A DNA stretch of 6,454 bases. Origin: Rhodospirillaceae bacterium. Lineage in GTDB: Bacteria > Pseudomonadota > Alphaproteobacteria > UBA8366 > GCA-2717185. This document shows positions 1 to 5,578 of this stretch, piece by piece. The notes beneath the pieces were generated by a model that was not told the origin of the DNA, did not search any database, and saw only the letters and a program-made list of their open reading frames with translations. The DNA is taken from NCBI GenBank assembly GCA_002717185.1, contig PBDC01000050.1, forward strand, positions 8,943 to 15,396. Reading direction: 5' to 3'. Position numbers and translations under genes: made by a program. Within the stretch, counting starts at the first letter, position 1. Every line of letters begins with the position of its first letter.

Positions 1-117
1 ATCGACGATGTAATCCTGCCGCGTAACTCGCGGCGGCGGCTTTGCCGAGCGTTACGGATGCTTCGGAATAAGCAGCTAGAAAATCCGTGGAAAAAACACG
101 ACAATATTCCGCTGTGA
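1..117 (+). CDS. pccB: Propionyl-CoA carboxylase beta subunit, C-terminal fragment
   Basis: Frame 1 is open from the first base and ends at TGA 115-117, giving 38 residues. They begin IDDVILPRNSRRRLCRAL and end with ENPWKKHDNIPL. This tail, with its R-R-R cluster, the LRNK motif and the terminal KHDNIPL, is the characteristic C-terminus of the carboxyltransferase (beta) subunit of propionyl-CoA carboxylase. That subunit moves the carboxyl group from biotin to propionyl-CoA to form methylmalonyl-CoA in the cytoplasm. Only the last part of a protein normally a little over 500 residues long is present, cut by the window edge. The partner pccA lies downstream on the same strand at 3212-5191, which supports the call. 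The stop overlaps the start of the next gene. The family is recognised from memory. The related methylcrotonyl-CoA and geranyl-CoA carboxylase beta subunits do not usually end this way. Confidence 0.9.
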   Translation: MDDVILPRNSRRRLCRALRMLRNKQLENPWKKHDNIPL

Positions 118-341
118 TGGTTGACTCGGTGCGGGCCAAGGCGCACTTGCGCGGTTTGATGATTCATCTGCTTGTCTACTTCGGGATTAGTGCGGCAGCC
201 TTTGTAATTAACGTGACGACTGATTCGGCAACTGCTTGGTTTGTCTTGCCGGTGGTCGGCTGGGGGTCGGTGTTAGCTTTGCATGTAGCTTACGTGATGG
301 GTTTGTTCGACATATTCTTTAACAGGCAAGGGCGCGACTAA
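117..341 (+). CDS. Small two-helix (2TM domain) membrane protein
   Basis: A 74-residue protein with two predicted transmembrane helices at about residues 14-32 (LMIHLLVYFGISAAAFVIN) and 41-62 (starting WFVLPVVGWG). A basic N-terminal stretch (RAKAHLRG) precedes helix 1. The pattern of an IH.LVY helix followed by WF..P..GWG..L..H matches the 2TM domain family (PF13239), whose function is unknown and which occurs alone or fused to signalling domains. Probably an inner-membrane protein. I chose ATG 117 because it forms a TGATG overlap with the pccB stop, which indicates translational coupling, and because the domain begins just after it. An in-frame GTG at 87 would add 10 residues but would lie 31 bases inside pccB. 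The next gene follows after 27 bases, so it is probably co-transcribed. The sequence does not show whether it serves the carboxylase. Confidence 0.8.
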   Translation: MVDSVRAKAHLRGLMIHLLVYFGISAAAFVINVTTDSATAWFVLPVVGWGSVLALHVAYVMGLFDIFFNRQGRD

Positions 342-368
342 ACGTCTACCTAAACTGAGGTTTCAAAG

Positions 369-1418
369 ATGACTGCTATCGAGATTGATCTCTACAGTGA
401 CACCCAGACCCGGCCGACTGCGGCGATGCGGGACGCAATGGCCAGTGCTGATGTTGGTGATGAACAGCGCGGTGAGGATCCAACGACCAATAGGCTTTGT
501 GAGATGACATCAGAGCTGCTTGGCAAGGAAGCGGCTGTTTTCCTGCCGTCGGGGACGATGTGCAACCAGATCGCGATCCAGATCCACTGTCGGCCCGGAG
601 ATGACATTATCGCTGACAAGACTTCACATATCATCAATTCCGAGGGCGGTGGCCCGGCGGTCTTTGCCGGCGCTAGCACGCGCCCTGTTGATGGTGAACG
701 TGGCATATTTAGTGCAGAGTTAGCCGAGGCGGCAATCCGGAAGCCGCGCCGTCACGCACCACGCACGCGGATGATCGAAATCGAACAGACGGCCAACTCT
801 GGCGGCGGTTCGGTTTGGCCGTTGGAGACCATCCAGGCAGTGGGTGATGTTGCTAAGGCACACGATCTGGTGTTGCACATGGATGGTGCACGCCTTTTGA
901 ACGCGGTGGTAGCTTCTGGCGTCCCGGCTTGTGATTTTGCAGAACCGTTCGATTCATTATGGATCGACCTTTCGAAAGGGTTGGGGTGTCCCGTCGGAGC
1001 TGTACTTGCCGGTAGCGCGGAATTCATTGAACAGGCTTGGCAGTGGAAGCAGCGCATGGGCGGAGCGATGCGGCAGTCGGGTTCGATTGCGGCAGCTGGC
1101 GTTTTCGCGCTTGAACACAATGTTGATCGTATGTCGGAAGATCACGAGAACGCTCAGTTCTTCGCCGAAAGGATCGCTAATTTGCCAGGAGTTCGGGTCG
1201 ACCCGGAAACGATAGAAACTAACATGGTATTCTTCGACGTCTCCCATACCGGTATGACGGCGGCGGAGGTCCACGAGCGACTTCTGGAACGGGGTGTTCG
1301 CATTGGTGAGAACGATCGTTATCGCATGCGCGTTGTGACCCACCTTGATGTCACGCGCGACCAGATGGAGCGAGCGGCCCTGGCGGTCCGCGACGTCGTA
1401 ATGGAGACGGCGGCCTGA
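369..1418 (+). CDS. Threonine aldolase family PLP-dependent lyase
   Basis: A 349-residue fold-type I PLP enzyme of the threonine aldolase / beta-eliminating lyase family, close to the usual length of about 340. Family members cleave beta-hydroxy-alpha-amino acids such as threonine into glycine plus an aldehyde in the cytoplasm. Visible landmarks are the N-terminal DLYSDTQTRPT motif at residues 7-17 and the cofactor loop LPSGTMCNQ at 59-67. His87 sits in DKTSHIINSEGG and should stack on PLP. Asp172 and Arg175 lie in MDGARLLNA, and the PLP lysine is Lys203 in DLSKGLGCPVG. Where E. coli LtaE has ENTH-N (with His126), this protein has EQTAN (residues 139-143), so that His is Ala142. I recall a related EQT.N.GGG clade, so the exact substrate is uncertain. 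The ATG has a TGAGG ribosome site (356-360) eight bases upstream. It lies 27 bases after the membrane-protein gene and 26 before the next gene, probably in one operon. Confidence 0.85.
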   Translation: MTAIEIDLYSDTQTRPTAAMRDAMASADVGDEQRGEDPTTNRLCEMTSELLGKEAAVFLPSGTMCNQIAIQIHCRPGDDIIADKTSHIINSEGGGPAVFAGASTRPVDGERGIFSAELAEAAIRKPRRHAPRTRMIEIEQTANSGGGSVWPLETIQAVGDVAKAHDLVLHMDGARLLNAVVASGVPACDFAEPFDSLWIDLSKGLGCPVGAVLAGSAEFIEQAWQWKQRMGGAMRQSGSIAAAGVFALEHNVDRMSEDHENAQFFAERIANLPGVRVDPETIETNMVFFDVSHTGMTAAEVHERLLERGVRIGENDRYRMRVVTHLDVTRDQMERAALAVRDVVMETAA

Positions 1419-1444
1419 TTTGGGGCTAATACTTAAGTGAGCTG

Positions 1445-2608
1445 GTGAGTGCAATGGCCACTCTTCCAAAAGTGCCGACCTCCGTTGGCTCCATGCGCAT
1501 CCGCGACGTTCGTGTCTACTCAGTGGCTGTGCCCGTTACTCGGGTCGGTCACTTCTCTAAACGTGTGGTTCAGCGAGTTGAGAACACGATTGTCGAGATT
1601 GAAACCGAGGACGGTTTCGTCGGTCTGGGCGAGACCCGAGGCCTGTGGTCGGCGGATATTGTTCGCGTGCGGTTCGTCCCGGCGATTTTGGGTATGGATG
1701 CTTTGGACAAGACCGCGGTTCGAGAGGCATGCCTGCCAAGTGAACCCTTTGATTTTGGTTATCCGGAACATCTGGCAAGTCGCAACGCATATTCGGCTAT
1801 TGATATTGCCTTATGGGATATCGCTGCAAAGGTTGACGGTAGACCGCTTTACGACTTGCTCGGTGGTGCGGTGCGCGAGAAAGCACCGTTCTGTGGCTAC
1901 GCCTATTCTGATGATCCAACGGCAGGCTATAGCAACGATGAATTGGCGGCGCGTATGGCGGGTATCGCGGTCCAGCAGATCGAGGAGACTGGTGCCTGTC
2001 TGTTTGAGTACAAGATCGGCCTGCACACGGTGGATTGCGAGATCAAAATCGCGCATGCCGTTCGTGCCGCCCTTGGCCCGGATGTCGAAATCGCCGTCGA
2101 CGCCAATATGGCCCTGTCTCAGGACCAGGCTCTGTCTTTCCTGGAGGGGGTTAGAGAAGCCCGGCTCGTCAATATCGAAGAGCCCGTCGCCAGCCTTGCG
2201 GCAACGGAGGTTGTCCGGGAACGCTCCGGCATGCCGGTTTCGACGCACTGCTACGATGGTGACACCTTAGCGCGCTATCCGTTGATTGATGCGGTCGTAG
2301 TCGACCCGCAGCTGGTTGGTGGTATTACCGGTTTTCTTGAACAGCTGGCTTTGGCCGATCGGCTCGGGAAACGCATATGGCTGCGCGCCCGTTGGGAACT
2401 GGGCATCGCCTGGGCGGTATTCTGCCATCTAGGGCTGGCCTGCTCGCAGTTGAACCGTCCGAACCAGTCGCTGATCGCTTGGGTCGAGGACGACCTGGTA
2501 CTGGGTGAAAGATGGCGTGTCCGTGATGGTGGCGTACGACCGCCAAAGGTTCCTGGGCTTGGCGTGGAGATAGATCGGGATGCGTTGGTGCACTATTCAC
2601 TTCGCTAA
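1445..2608 (+). CDS. Enolase-superfamily protein (mandelate racemase / muconate lactonizing, glucarate-dehydratase-like)
   Basis: A 387-residue enolase-superfamily protein. Members abstract a proton next to a carboxylate with Mg2+ help, giving dehydratases, racemases or cycloisomerases of sugar and other hydroxy acids. Residues 17-135 form the N-terminal capping domain (VENTIVEIETEDGFVGLGET, then AIDIALWDIAAK). The TIM barrel follows and ends in KVPGLGVEID (368-377), a closing typical of the mandelate racemase and glucarate dehydratase groups. Metal ligands Asp219 (VDAN) and Glu245 (NIEEPV) are present. The lysine pair is E188-Y-K190 instead of K-x-K. The third ligand position reads PVSTH (His268) where an Asn or Glu is usual. 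The region expected to supply the C-terminal catalytic His reads WLRARWELG (312-320). It is probably an enzyme of a divergent subgroup; substrate unknown. The start is uncertain: GTG 1445, ATG 1454 (GGTGAG at 1444-1449) and ATG 1493 (MRIRDVRVYSV, where many family members begin) are all in frame. Confidence 0.85.
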   Translation: MSAMATLPKVPTSVGSMRIRDVRVYSVAVPVTRVGHFSKRVVQRVENTIVEIETEDGFVGLGETRGLWSADIVRVRFVPAILGMDALDKTAVREACLPSEPFDFGYPEHLASRNAYSAIDIALWDIAAKVDGRPLYDLLGGAVREKAPFCGYAYSDDPTAGYSNDELAARMAGIAVQQIEETGACLFEYKIGLHTVDCEIKIAHAVRAALGPDVEIAVDANMALSQDQALSFLEGVREARLVNIEEPVASLAATEVVRERSGMPVSTHCYDGDTLARYPLIDAVVVDPQLVGGITGFLEQLALADRLGKRIWLRARWELGIAWAVFCHLGLACSQLNRPNQSLIAWVEDDLVLGERWRVRDGGVRPPKVPGLGVEIDRDALVHYSLR

Positions 2609-2799
2609 TAAACGGCAAATTGGCTACGTCAAGGATTCATTCGGACGTTTGAGCAGCAGAGTTTCTGAAGATCAGCGGGTTTGAGTGGACTGTGATTAAG
2701 AAAATTTTGTTCGTATGTGCTGGGATCCCAAATTCCGATCGGCGTTTCGCGAAGGTACCGATTTGACCCGACAAGTGGACGCGGATTTGCATGTTCTAG

Positions 2800-3093
2800 T
2801 TAATTTGGAGCCATCCAAGGCAATGCCGCAGCCCGATGGCATCGAACTGGTGGCCATGCTGGAACAGAGAACAGTCCACCCTCGATGAGGGCGTCGATCC
2901 CTTGCATGGCGCAGGACCAAGTTGGAAGAAGGCCTCTGGCATAATATTCTAGGGTGGAATGCCTGTATTTTTGAGGGATATCGGCGTCAACCTGATATCG
3001 GTTGAGCATGGTAGGTAATTTGGGCACTGGTGAAAAAAGTCCAAACTTCTGCTTACTGTCACGCTTTGCGATCTTGGGTCTCGCATTTATCAT
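2800..3093 (-). CDS. Possible small hypothetical protein (weak)
   Basis: A 97-codon open frame on the minus strand with start ATG (complement of 3091-3093) preceded by GAGAGAACG, a passable ribosome site. The product starts MINARPKIAKRDSKQKFG and is basic at the N-terminus, with a middle segment containing EYYARGLLPTWSC and then IDALIEGGLFS. No signal peptide, membrane helix or family is recognised. The same frame continues upstream to another ATG at 3237, but that extension runs into the antisense strand of pccA and is less likely. Codon third positions are not clearly GC-biased, unlike the neighbouring genes, so this may be a chance ORF or a relic. It would be divergent from pccA and convergent with the enolase-superfamily gene. 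Confidence 0.2.
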   Translation of the reverse strand: MINARPKIAKRDSKQKFGLFSPVPKLPTMLNRYQVDADIPQKYRHSTLEYYARGLLPTWSCAMQGIDALIEGGLFSVPAWPPVRCHRAAALPWMAPN

Positions 3094-3201
3094 CGTTCTC
3101 TCGTAGACGACGCGATCTAATCCCATCCCTTGAATTTGTGATAAATGTTCCGGTGCCTTGACAGGGCGATCATACGCCGCTCTGTTTGCGGGAAATGCAT
3201 C

Positions 3202-3207
3202 AGGAGG
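3202..3207 (+). promoter_or_regulatory. Perfect Shine-Dalgarno AGGAGG deciding the pccA start
   Basis: AGGAGG lies four bases before TTG 3212. It fixes that TTG as the pccA start rather than the in-frame TTG at 3158, and the protein then begins MFSKILIANRGEIACRV, as the family does. A strong ribosome site paired with a weak TTG codon suggests initiation efficiency is balanced between the two. Confidence 0.85.
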
Positions 3208-3211
3208 CACC

Positions 3212-5191
3212 TTGTTTTCCAAGATTTTGATAGCCAACCGGGGCGAGATCGCGTGCCGTGTAATTCGGACCGCGAAAAGTATGGGGATCGCGACCGTCGC
3301 GGTTTATTCCGAAGCAGATGCTGACTCTTTACACGTCGCGATGGCGGATGAGGCGGTGGCGGTTGGACCAGCGCCGTCGGCGGAGAGCTATCTTGTAATC
3401 GACAACATCCTGGCGGCGATAAAGGAGACCAATGCTGACGCCGTGCATCCCGGCTATGGTTTTCTGTCCGAGAATGCGGCCTTTGCTGAAGCACTGGGTG
3501 CCGCGGGCGCGGCATTTATTGGGCCGGGACCGAAGGCGATAGCGGCGATGGGCGACAAGATCGAATCGAAACGTCTTGCGGATGAAGCTGGAGTTGCCAC
3601 CGTGCCAGGCCTGCCGGGCGTGATCGCCGATGCGGAGGAGGCGGTTACTGTCTCGAACCAAATCGGCTATCCAGTCATGCTAAAGGCGTCGGCCGGCGGC
3701 GGTGGCAAAGGCATGCGCATAGCGCGTAATGATGACGGGGTACGTGAGGGCTTTTGTCTTGCCGCTAGTGAAGCGCAATCGAGCTTCGGTGACGACCGAA
3801 TTTTCATCGAGAAGTTCATTGAGAACCCGCGCCATATCGAGATCCAGGTGTTGGCCGACAGCCATGGCAACACAATCTATCTGGGTGAGCGTGAGTGTTC
3901 GATTCAGCGTCGCCACCAAAAGGTCATCGAGGAAGCTCCGTCCCCATTCATCGACGAAGCGACCCGCGCTGCGATGGGTAAACAGGCGGTTACGTTGGCC
4001 AAGGCGGTCAACTACAAGTCAGCTGGAACGGTGGAGTTCATTGTCGATACCGACCGTAATTTCTATTTTTTAGAGATGAACACTCGTCTGCAGGTAGAAC
4101 ATCCGGTGACCGAGCTGGTGACGGGCTTCGATTTGGTTGAACAGATGATCCGGGTTTCAGCTGGCGAGACCCTATCGATCGCTCAGGATGACGTTCGGCT
4201 CGAGGGCTGGGCGATGGAAGCCCGCATCTATGCGGAAGACCCGTTCCGCAACTTCCTGCCTTCCACGGGGCGATTGGTACGTTATCGCGCCCCAAAAGAG
4301 TCTGACACTGTGCGGGTCGATACGGGTGTGTACGAAGGCGGCGAAATCTCTATGTTCTACGATCCGATGATCGCCAAGCTGATTACTAGCGGGACGACCC
4401 GTGATGAGGCCATCGCGGCGATGCGCGATGCGCTTGACGCGTATTATATCCGCGGTGTGTCGCACAACATCCCTTTCCTGTCAGCTGTGCTAGCGCATTC
4501 GCGTTTCAAGTCCGGCAACATCTCTACCGCTTTCATCGAGGAGGAGTTTGCCGACGGCTTTACGACCGAACATCTATTGAATGATGATCCACGGAACATT
4601 GTCGCCATCGCCGCTGTCCTAAACGCACGGGAGGAGGCACGTCGCAACTGGGCACACGGTTGCGCGTTCGCGCAATCGAGCCGCACGGCAATCGTTGGTG
4701 AGCGCGAACCGCAGGAATACGATTTGACGGTAACAAATTCGGATGGCGGCTACACCGTCTATATCGAAGGCATCACGTTTTCGGTGTCGGGTGACTGGCG
4801 GCCGGGCGAACCCTTGTTCCAAGGTAAGGTGAACGGAGACACTGTCTGCATTCAAGTTGAGCGTGAGGGATCACGCTACCGTCTGATCCATGCGGGCGGT
4901 CAGATAAGTGTGCTGGTCGTGGGCGGACATATAGCTGAATTGAACCGTCTTATGCCAGTCAAGGAGCCACCGGATCTGTCGCGCTTTTTGCTTTCGCCAA
5001 TGCCTGGTCTGCTGATCCGGCTCGCCCGTCAGGAAGGCGACGTAGTCAAGGCGGGCGAGGAACTGGCGATTGTGGAAGCGATGAAGATGGAGAACGTCTT
5101 GCGCGCCACGCAGGATGGGACCGTCAAGGTACTGCTAGCTGAGGAGGGCGACAGTTTGATCGTTGACCAGCCGATATTGGAGTTCGATTGA
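3212..5191 (+). CDS. pccA: Propionyl-CoA carboxylase alpha subunit (biotin carboxylase / biotin carrier)
   Basis: A 659-residue biotin-dependent acyl-CoA carboxylase alpha chain. It carboxylates its own biotin with ATP and bicarbonate, and PccB then transfers the carboxyl group to propionyl-CoA. Domain order is as follows. The biotin carboxylase N-domain is at 1-115 (KILIANRGEIACRV, HPGYGFLSEN). The ATP-grasp domain is at about 116-325, with glycine loop GGGGKG (162-167), ECSIQRRHQKV around Lys237, and FLEMNTRLQVEHPVTE carrying Glu288, Asn290 and Arg292. The biotin carboxylase C-domain is at about 330-445 (YEGGEISMFYDPMIAKL). The PCC-type BT interaction domain is at about 500-590, ending AELNRLMPVKEPPDLS. 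The C-terminal biotinyl domain has EAMKMEN with biotinylated Lys625. The BT domain and the LLSPMPGL linker favour PccA over methylcrotonyl- or acetyl-CoA carboxylases, as does the pccB tail upstream. Full length, no missing catalytic residue seen. The start is TTG after AGGAGG. The stop overlaps acyP. Confidence 0.95.
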   Translation: MFSKILIANRGEIACRVIRTAKSMGIATVAVYSEADADSLHVAMADEAVAVGPAPSAESYLVIDNILAAIKETNADAVHPGYGFLSENAAFAEALGAAGAAFIGPGPKAIAAMGDKIESKRLADEAGVATVPGLPGVIADAEEAVTVSNQIGYPVMLKASAGGGGKGMRIARNDDGVREGFCLAASEAQSSFGDDRIFIEKFIENPRHIEIQVLADSHGNTIYLGERECSIQRRHQKVIEEAPSPFIDEATRAAMGKQAVTLAKAVNYKSAGTVEFIVDTDRNFYFLEMNTRLQVEHPVTELVTGFDLVEQMIRVSAGETLSIAQDDVRLEGWAMEARIYAEDPFRNFLPSTGRLVRYRAPKESDTVRVDTGVYEGGEISMFYDPMIAKLITSGTTRDEAIAAMRDALDAYYIRGVSHNIPFLSAVLAHSRFKSGNISTAFIEEEFADGFTTEHLLNDDPRNIVAIAAVLNAREEARRNWAHGCAFAQSSRTAIVGEREPQEYDLTVTNSDGGYTVYIEGITFSVSGDWRPGEPLFQGKVNGDTVCIQVEREGSRYRLIHAGGQISVLVVGGHIAELNRLMPVKEPPDLSRFLLSPMPGLLIRLARQEGDVVKAGEELAIVEAMKMENVLRATQDGTVKVLLAEEGDSLIVDQPILEFD

Positions 5192-5481
5192 CGGTGACGC
5201 TTGTCATAGCCGTTAGTGTAATCATTAAGGGTCGCGTTCAAGGAGTGGGGTTCCGTTTCTGGCTAGCACGTGAGGCGGAAGCGCTGGGTCTTGGTGGCTG
5301 GGTGCGTAATTGCCGCGACGGCACGGTCGAAGCACTGTTTTCAGGTGCTGAAGATGAAGTGCGGAAAATGATTACGCGCTGTCATAGGGGGCCTCCGATC
5401 TCTCACGTTACGCGGGTCATCGAAGAAGAAGCCGTTCCGCCGAACGGGCGGGGTTTCGATATCCAACCTACCGCGCCATGA
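5188..5481 (+). CDS. acyP: Acylphosphatase
   Basis: A 97-residue acylphosphatase, the normal size for this small alpha/beta enzyme. It hydrolyses carboxyl-phosphate bonds such as acetyl phosphate, carbamoyl phosphate or 1,3-bisphosphoglycerate in the cytoplasm. The signature KGRVQGVGFRFW (14-25) holds the phosphate-binding loop and catalytic Arg23. GWVRNCRDGTVEALFSG (37-53) holds catalytic Asn41. These numbers coincide with the classical animal enzyme numbering. The N-terminus is slightly long (VTLVIAVSVII before the motif). I chose TTG 5188 because it overlaps the pccA stop (ATTGA) and has GGAG five bases upstream; GTG 5194 is an in-frame alternative. Because of the overlap it is almost certainly co-transcribed and translationally coupled with pccA. 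The physiological substrate is unknown, as for most bacterial members. Convergent with lipB. Confidence 0.92.
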   Translation: MTVTLVIAVSVIIKGRVQGVGFRFWLAREAEALGLGGWVRNCRDGTVEALFSGAEDEVRKMITRCHRGPPISHVTRVIEEEAVPPNGRGFDIQPTAP

Positions 5482-5513
5482 CCGACGGATCACCGCGTGC
5501 ATCCAAATTCAAT

Positions 5514-5526
5514 CGCAGATTCTGCG
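5514..5526. terminator. Weak hairpin in acyP-lipB convergent gap
   Basis: The palindrome CGCAGA-T-TCTGCG can fold as a CGCAG/CTGCG stem with a three-base loop. It is followed by TTT on the plus strand, with AA just upstream that would be TT on the minus strand. It sits between two convergent genes, where a bidirectional terminator is expected. The stem is short and the T-run poor, so this is only a candidate. Confidence 0.25.
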
Positions 5527-5539
5527 TTTAGCTGGCTTG

Positions 5540-5561
5540 GTTGCTCGAATGGCCGAGCGGT
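5540..5561. terminator. Second weak hairpin in acyP-lipB convergent gap
   Basis: GCTCG (5543-5547) and CGAGC (5554-5558) form a GC-rich five-pair stem around the loop AATGGC, extendable by three G-T pairs at its base. It lies about 20 bases from the lipB stop. The plus strand continues with CCTTTCC, not a real T-tract, so it may only slow polymerase or act with the neighbouring hairpin. Confidence 0.25.
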
Positions 5562-5578
5562 ATGCAGCCTTTCCTCAC

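Larger units (their letters stand above)
2609..3211. other. Approximately 600-bp gap without a convincing gene
   Basis: This stretch lies between the enolase-superfamily gene and pccA and looks less GC-rich than its neighbours. No RNA gene, insertion sequence or strong terminator was seen. Two weak ORFs lie in it. One is on the plus strand from ATG 2715 to TGA 2888 (57 codons, starting MCWDPKFRSAFREG). The other is on the minus strand from ATG 3093 to 2800 (97 codons, starting MINARPKIAKRD), preceded by a GAGAG tract. They overlap antisense to each other and neither is recognised. A short direct repeat GATATCGG occurs at 2977-2984 and 2994-3001. The 3' part should hold the leader and possibly the promoter of pccA, but no good -35/-10 pair was found. 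It may be a regulatory region or the remains of a lost gene. Confidence 0.6.

Noticed and set aside
957..1469. 170-codon minus-strand frame across the end of the threonine-aldolase-like gene
   Set aside because: It is antisense to a well-supported enzyme with intact motifs and has no recognisable domain of its own.
1449..2270. 273-codon plus-strand frame inside the enolase-superfamily gene
   Set aside because: It lies fully within the gene in another frame, is rich in Arg, Ser and Trp, and shows no family features; it is a shadow of the real coding frame.
2692..2766. Short frame reading VIKKILFVCAGIPNSDR, resembling the start of a low-molecular-weight protein tyrosine phosphatase
   Set aside because: The likeness is limited to the ILFVCAG stretch. 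The required C-x5-R loop is not formed (the residue at that spacing is Ser) and the frame stops after 24 codons.
2977..3001. Direct repeat GATATCGG at 2977-2984 and 2994-3001 as possible operator half-sites
   Set aside because: Only eight bases, two copies, built on a common palindrome, and far from any visible promoter; chance is a sufficient explanation.
3158..3187. TTGACA at 3158-3163 as a -35 box for pccA
   Set aside because: No acceptable -10 hexamer lies 16-18 bases downstream (TCTGTT or similar), and the site would place the transcript start almost on the ribosome site.
5543..5569. TGGCCGAGCGGT at 5550-5561 looks like the D-arm (A-box) of a Ser or Leu tRNA
   Set aside because: No matching anticodon arm, T-arm or complementary acceptor 3' strand is found downstream, and lipB begins there on the other strand. 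A simple GCTCG/CGAGC hairpin explains the stretch as well.
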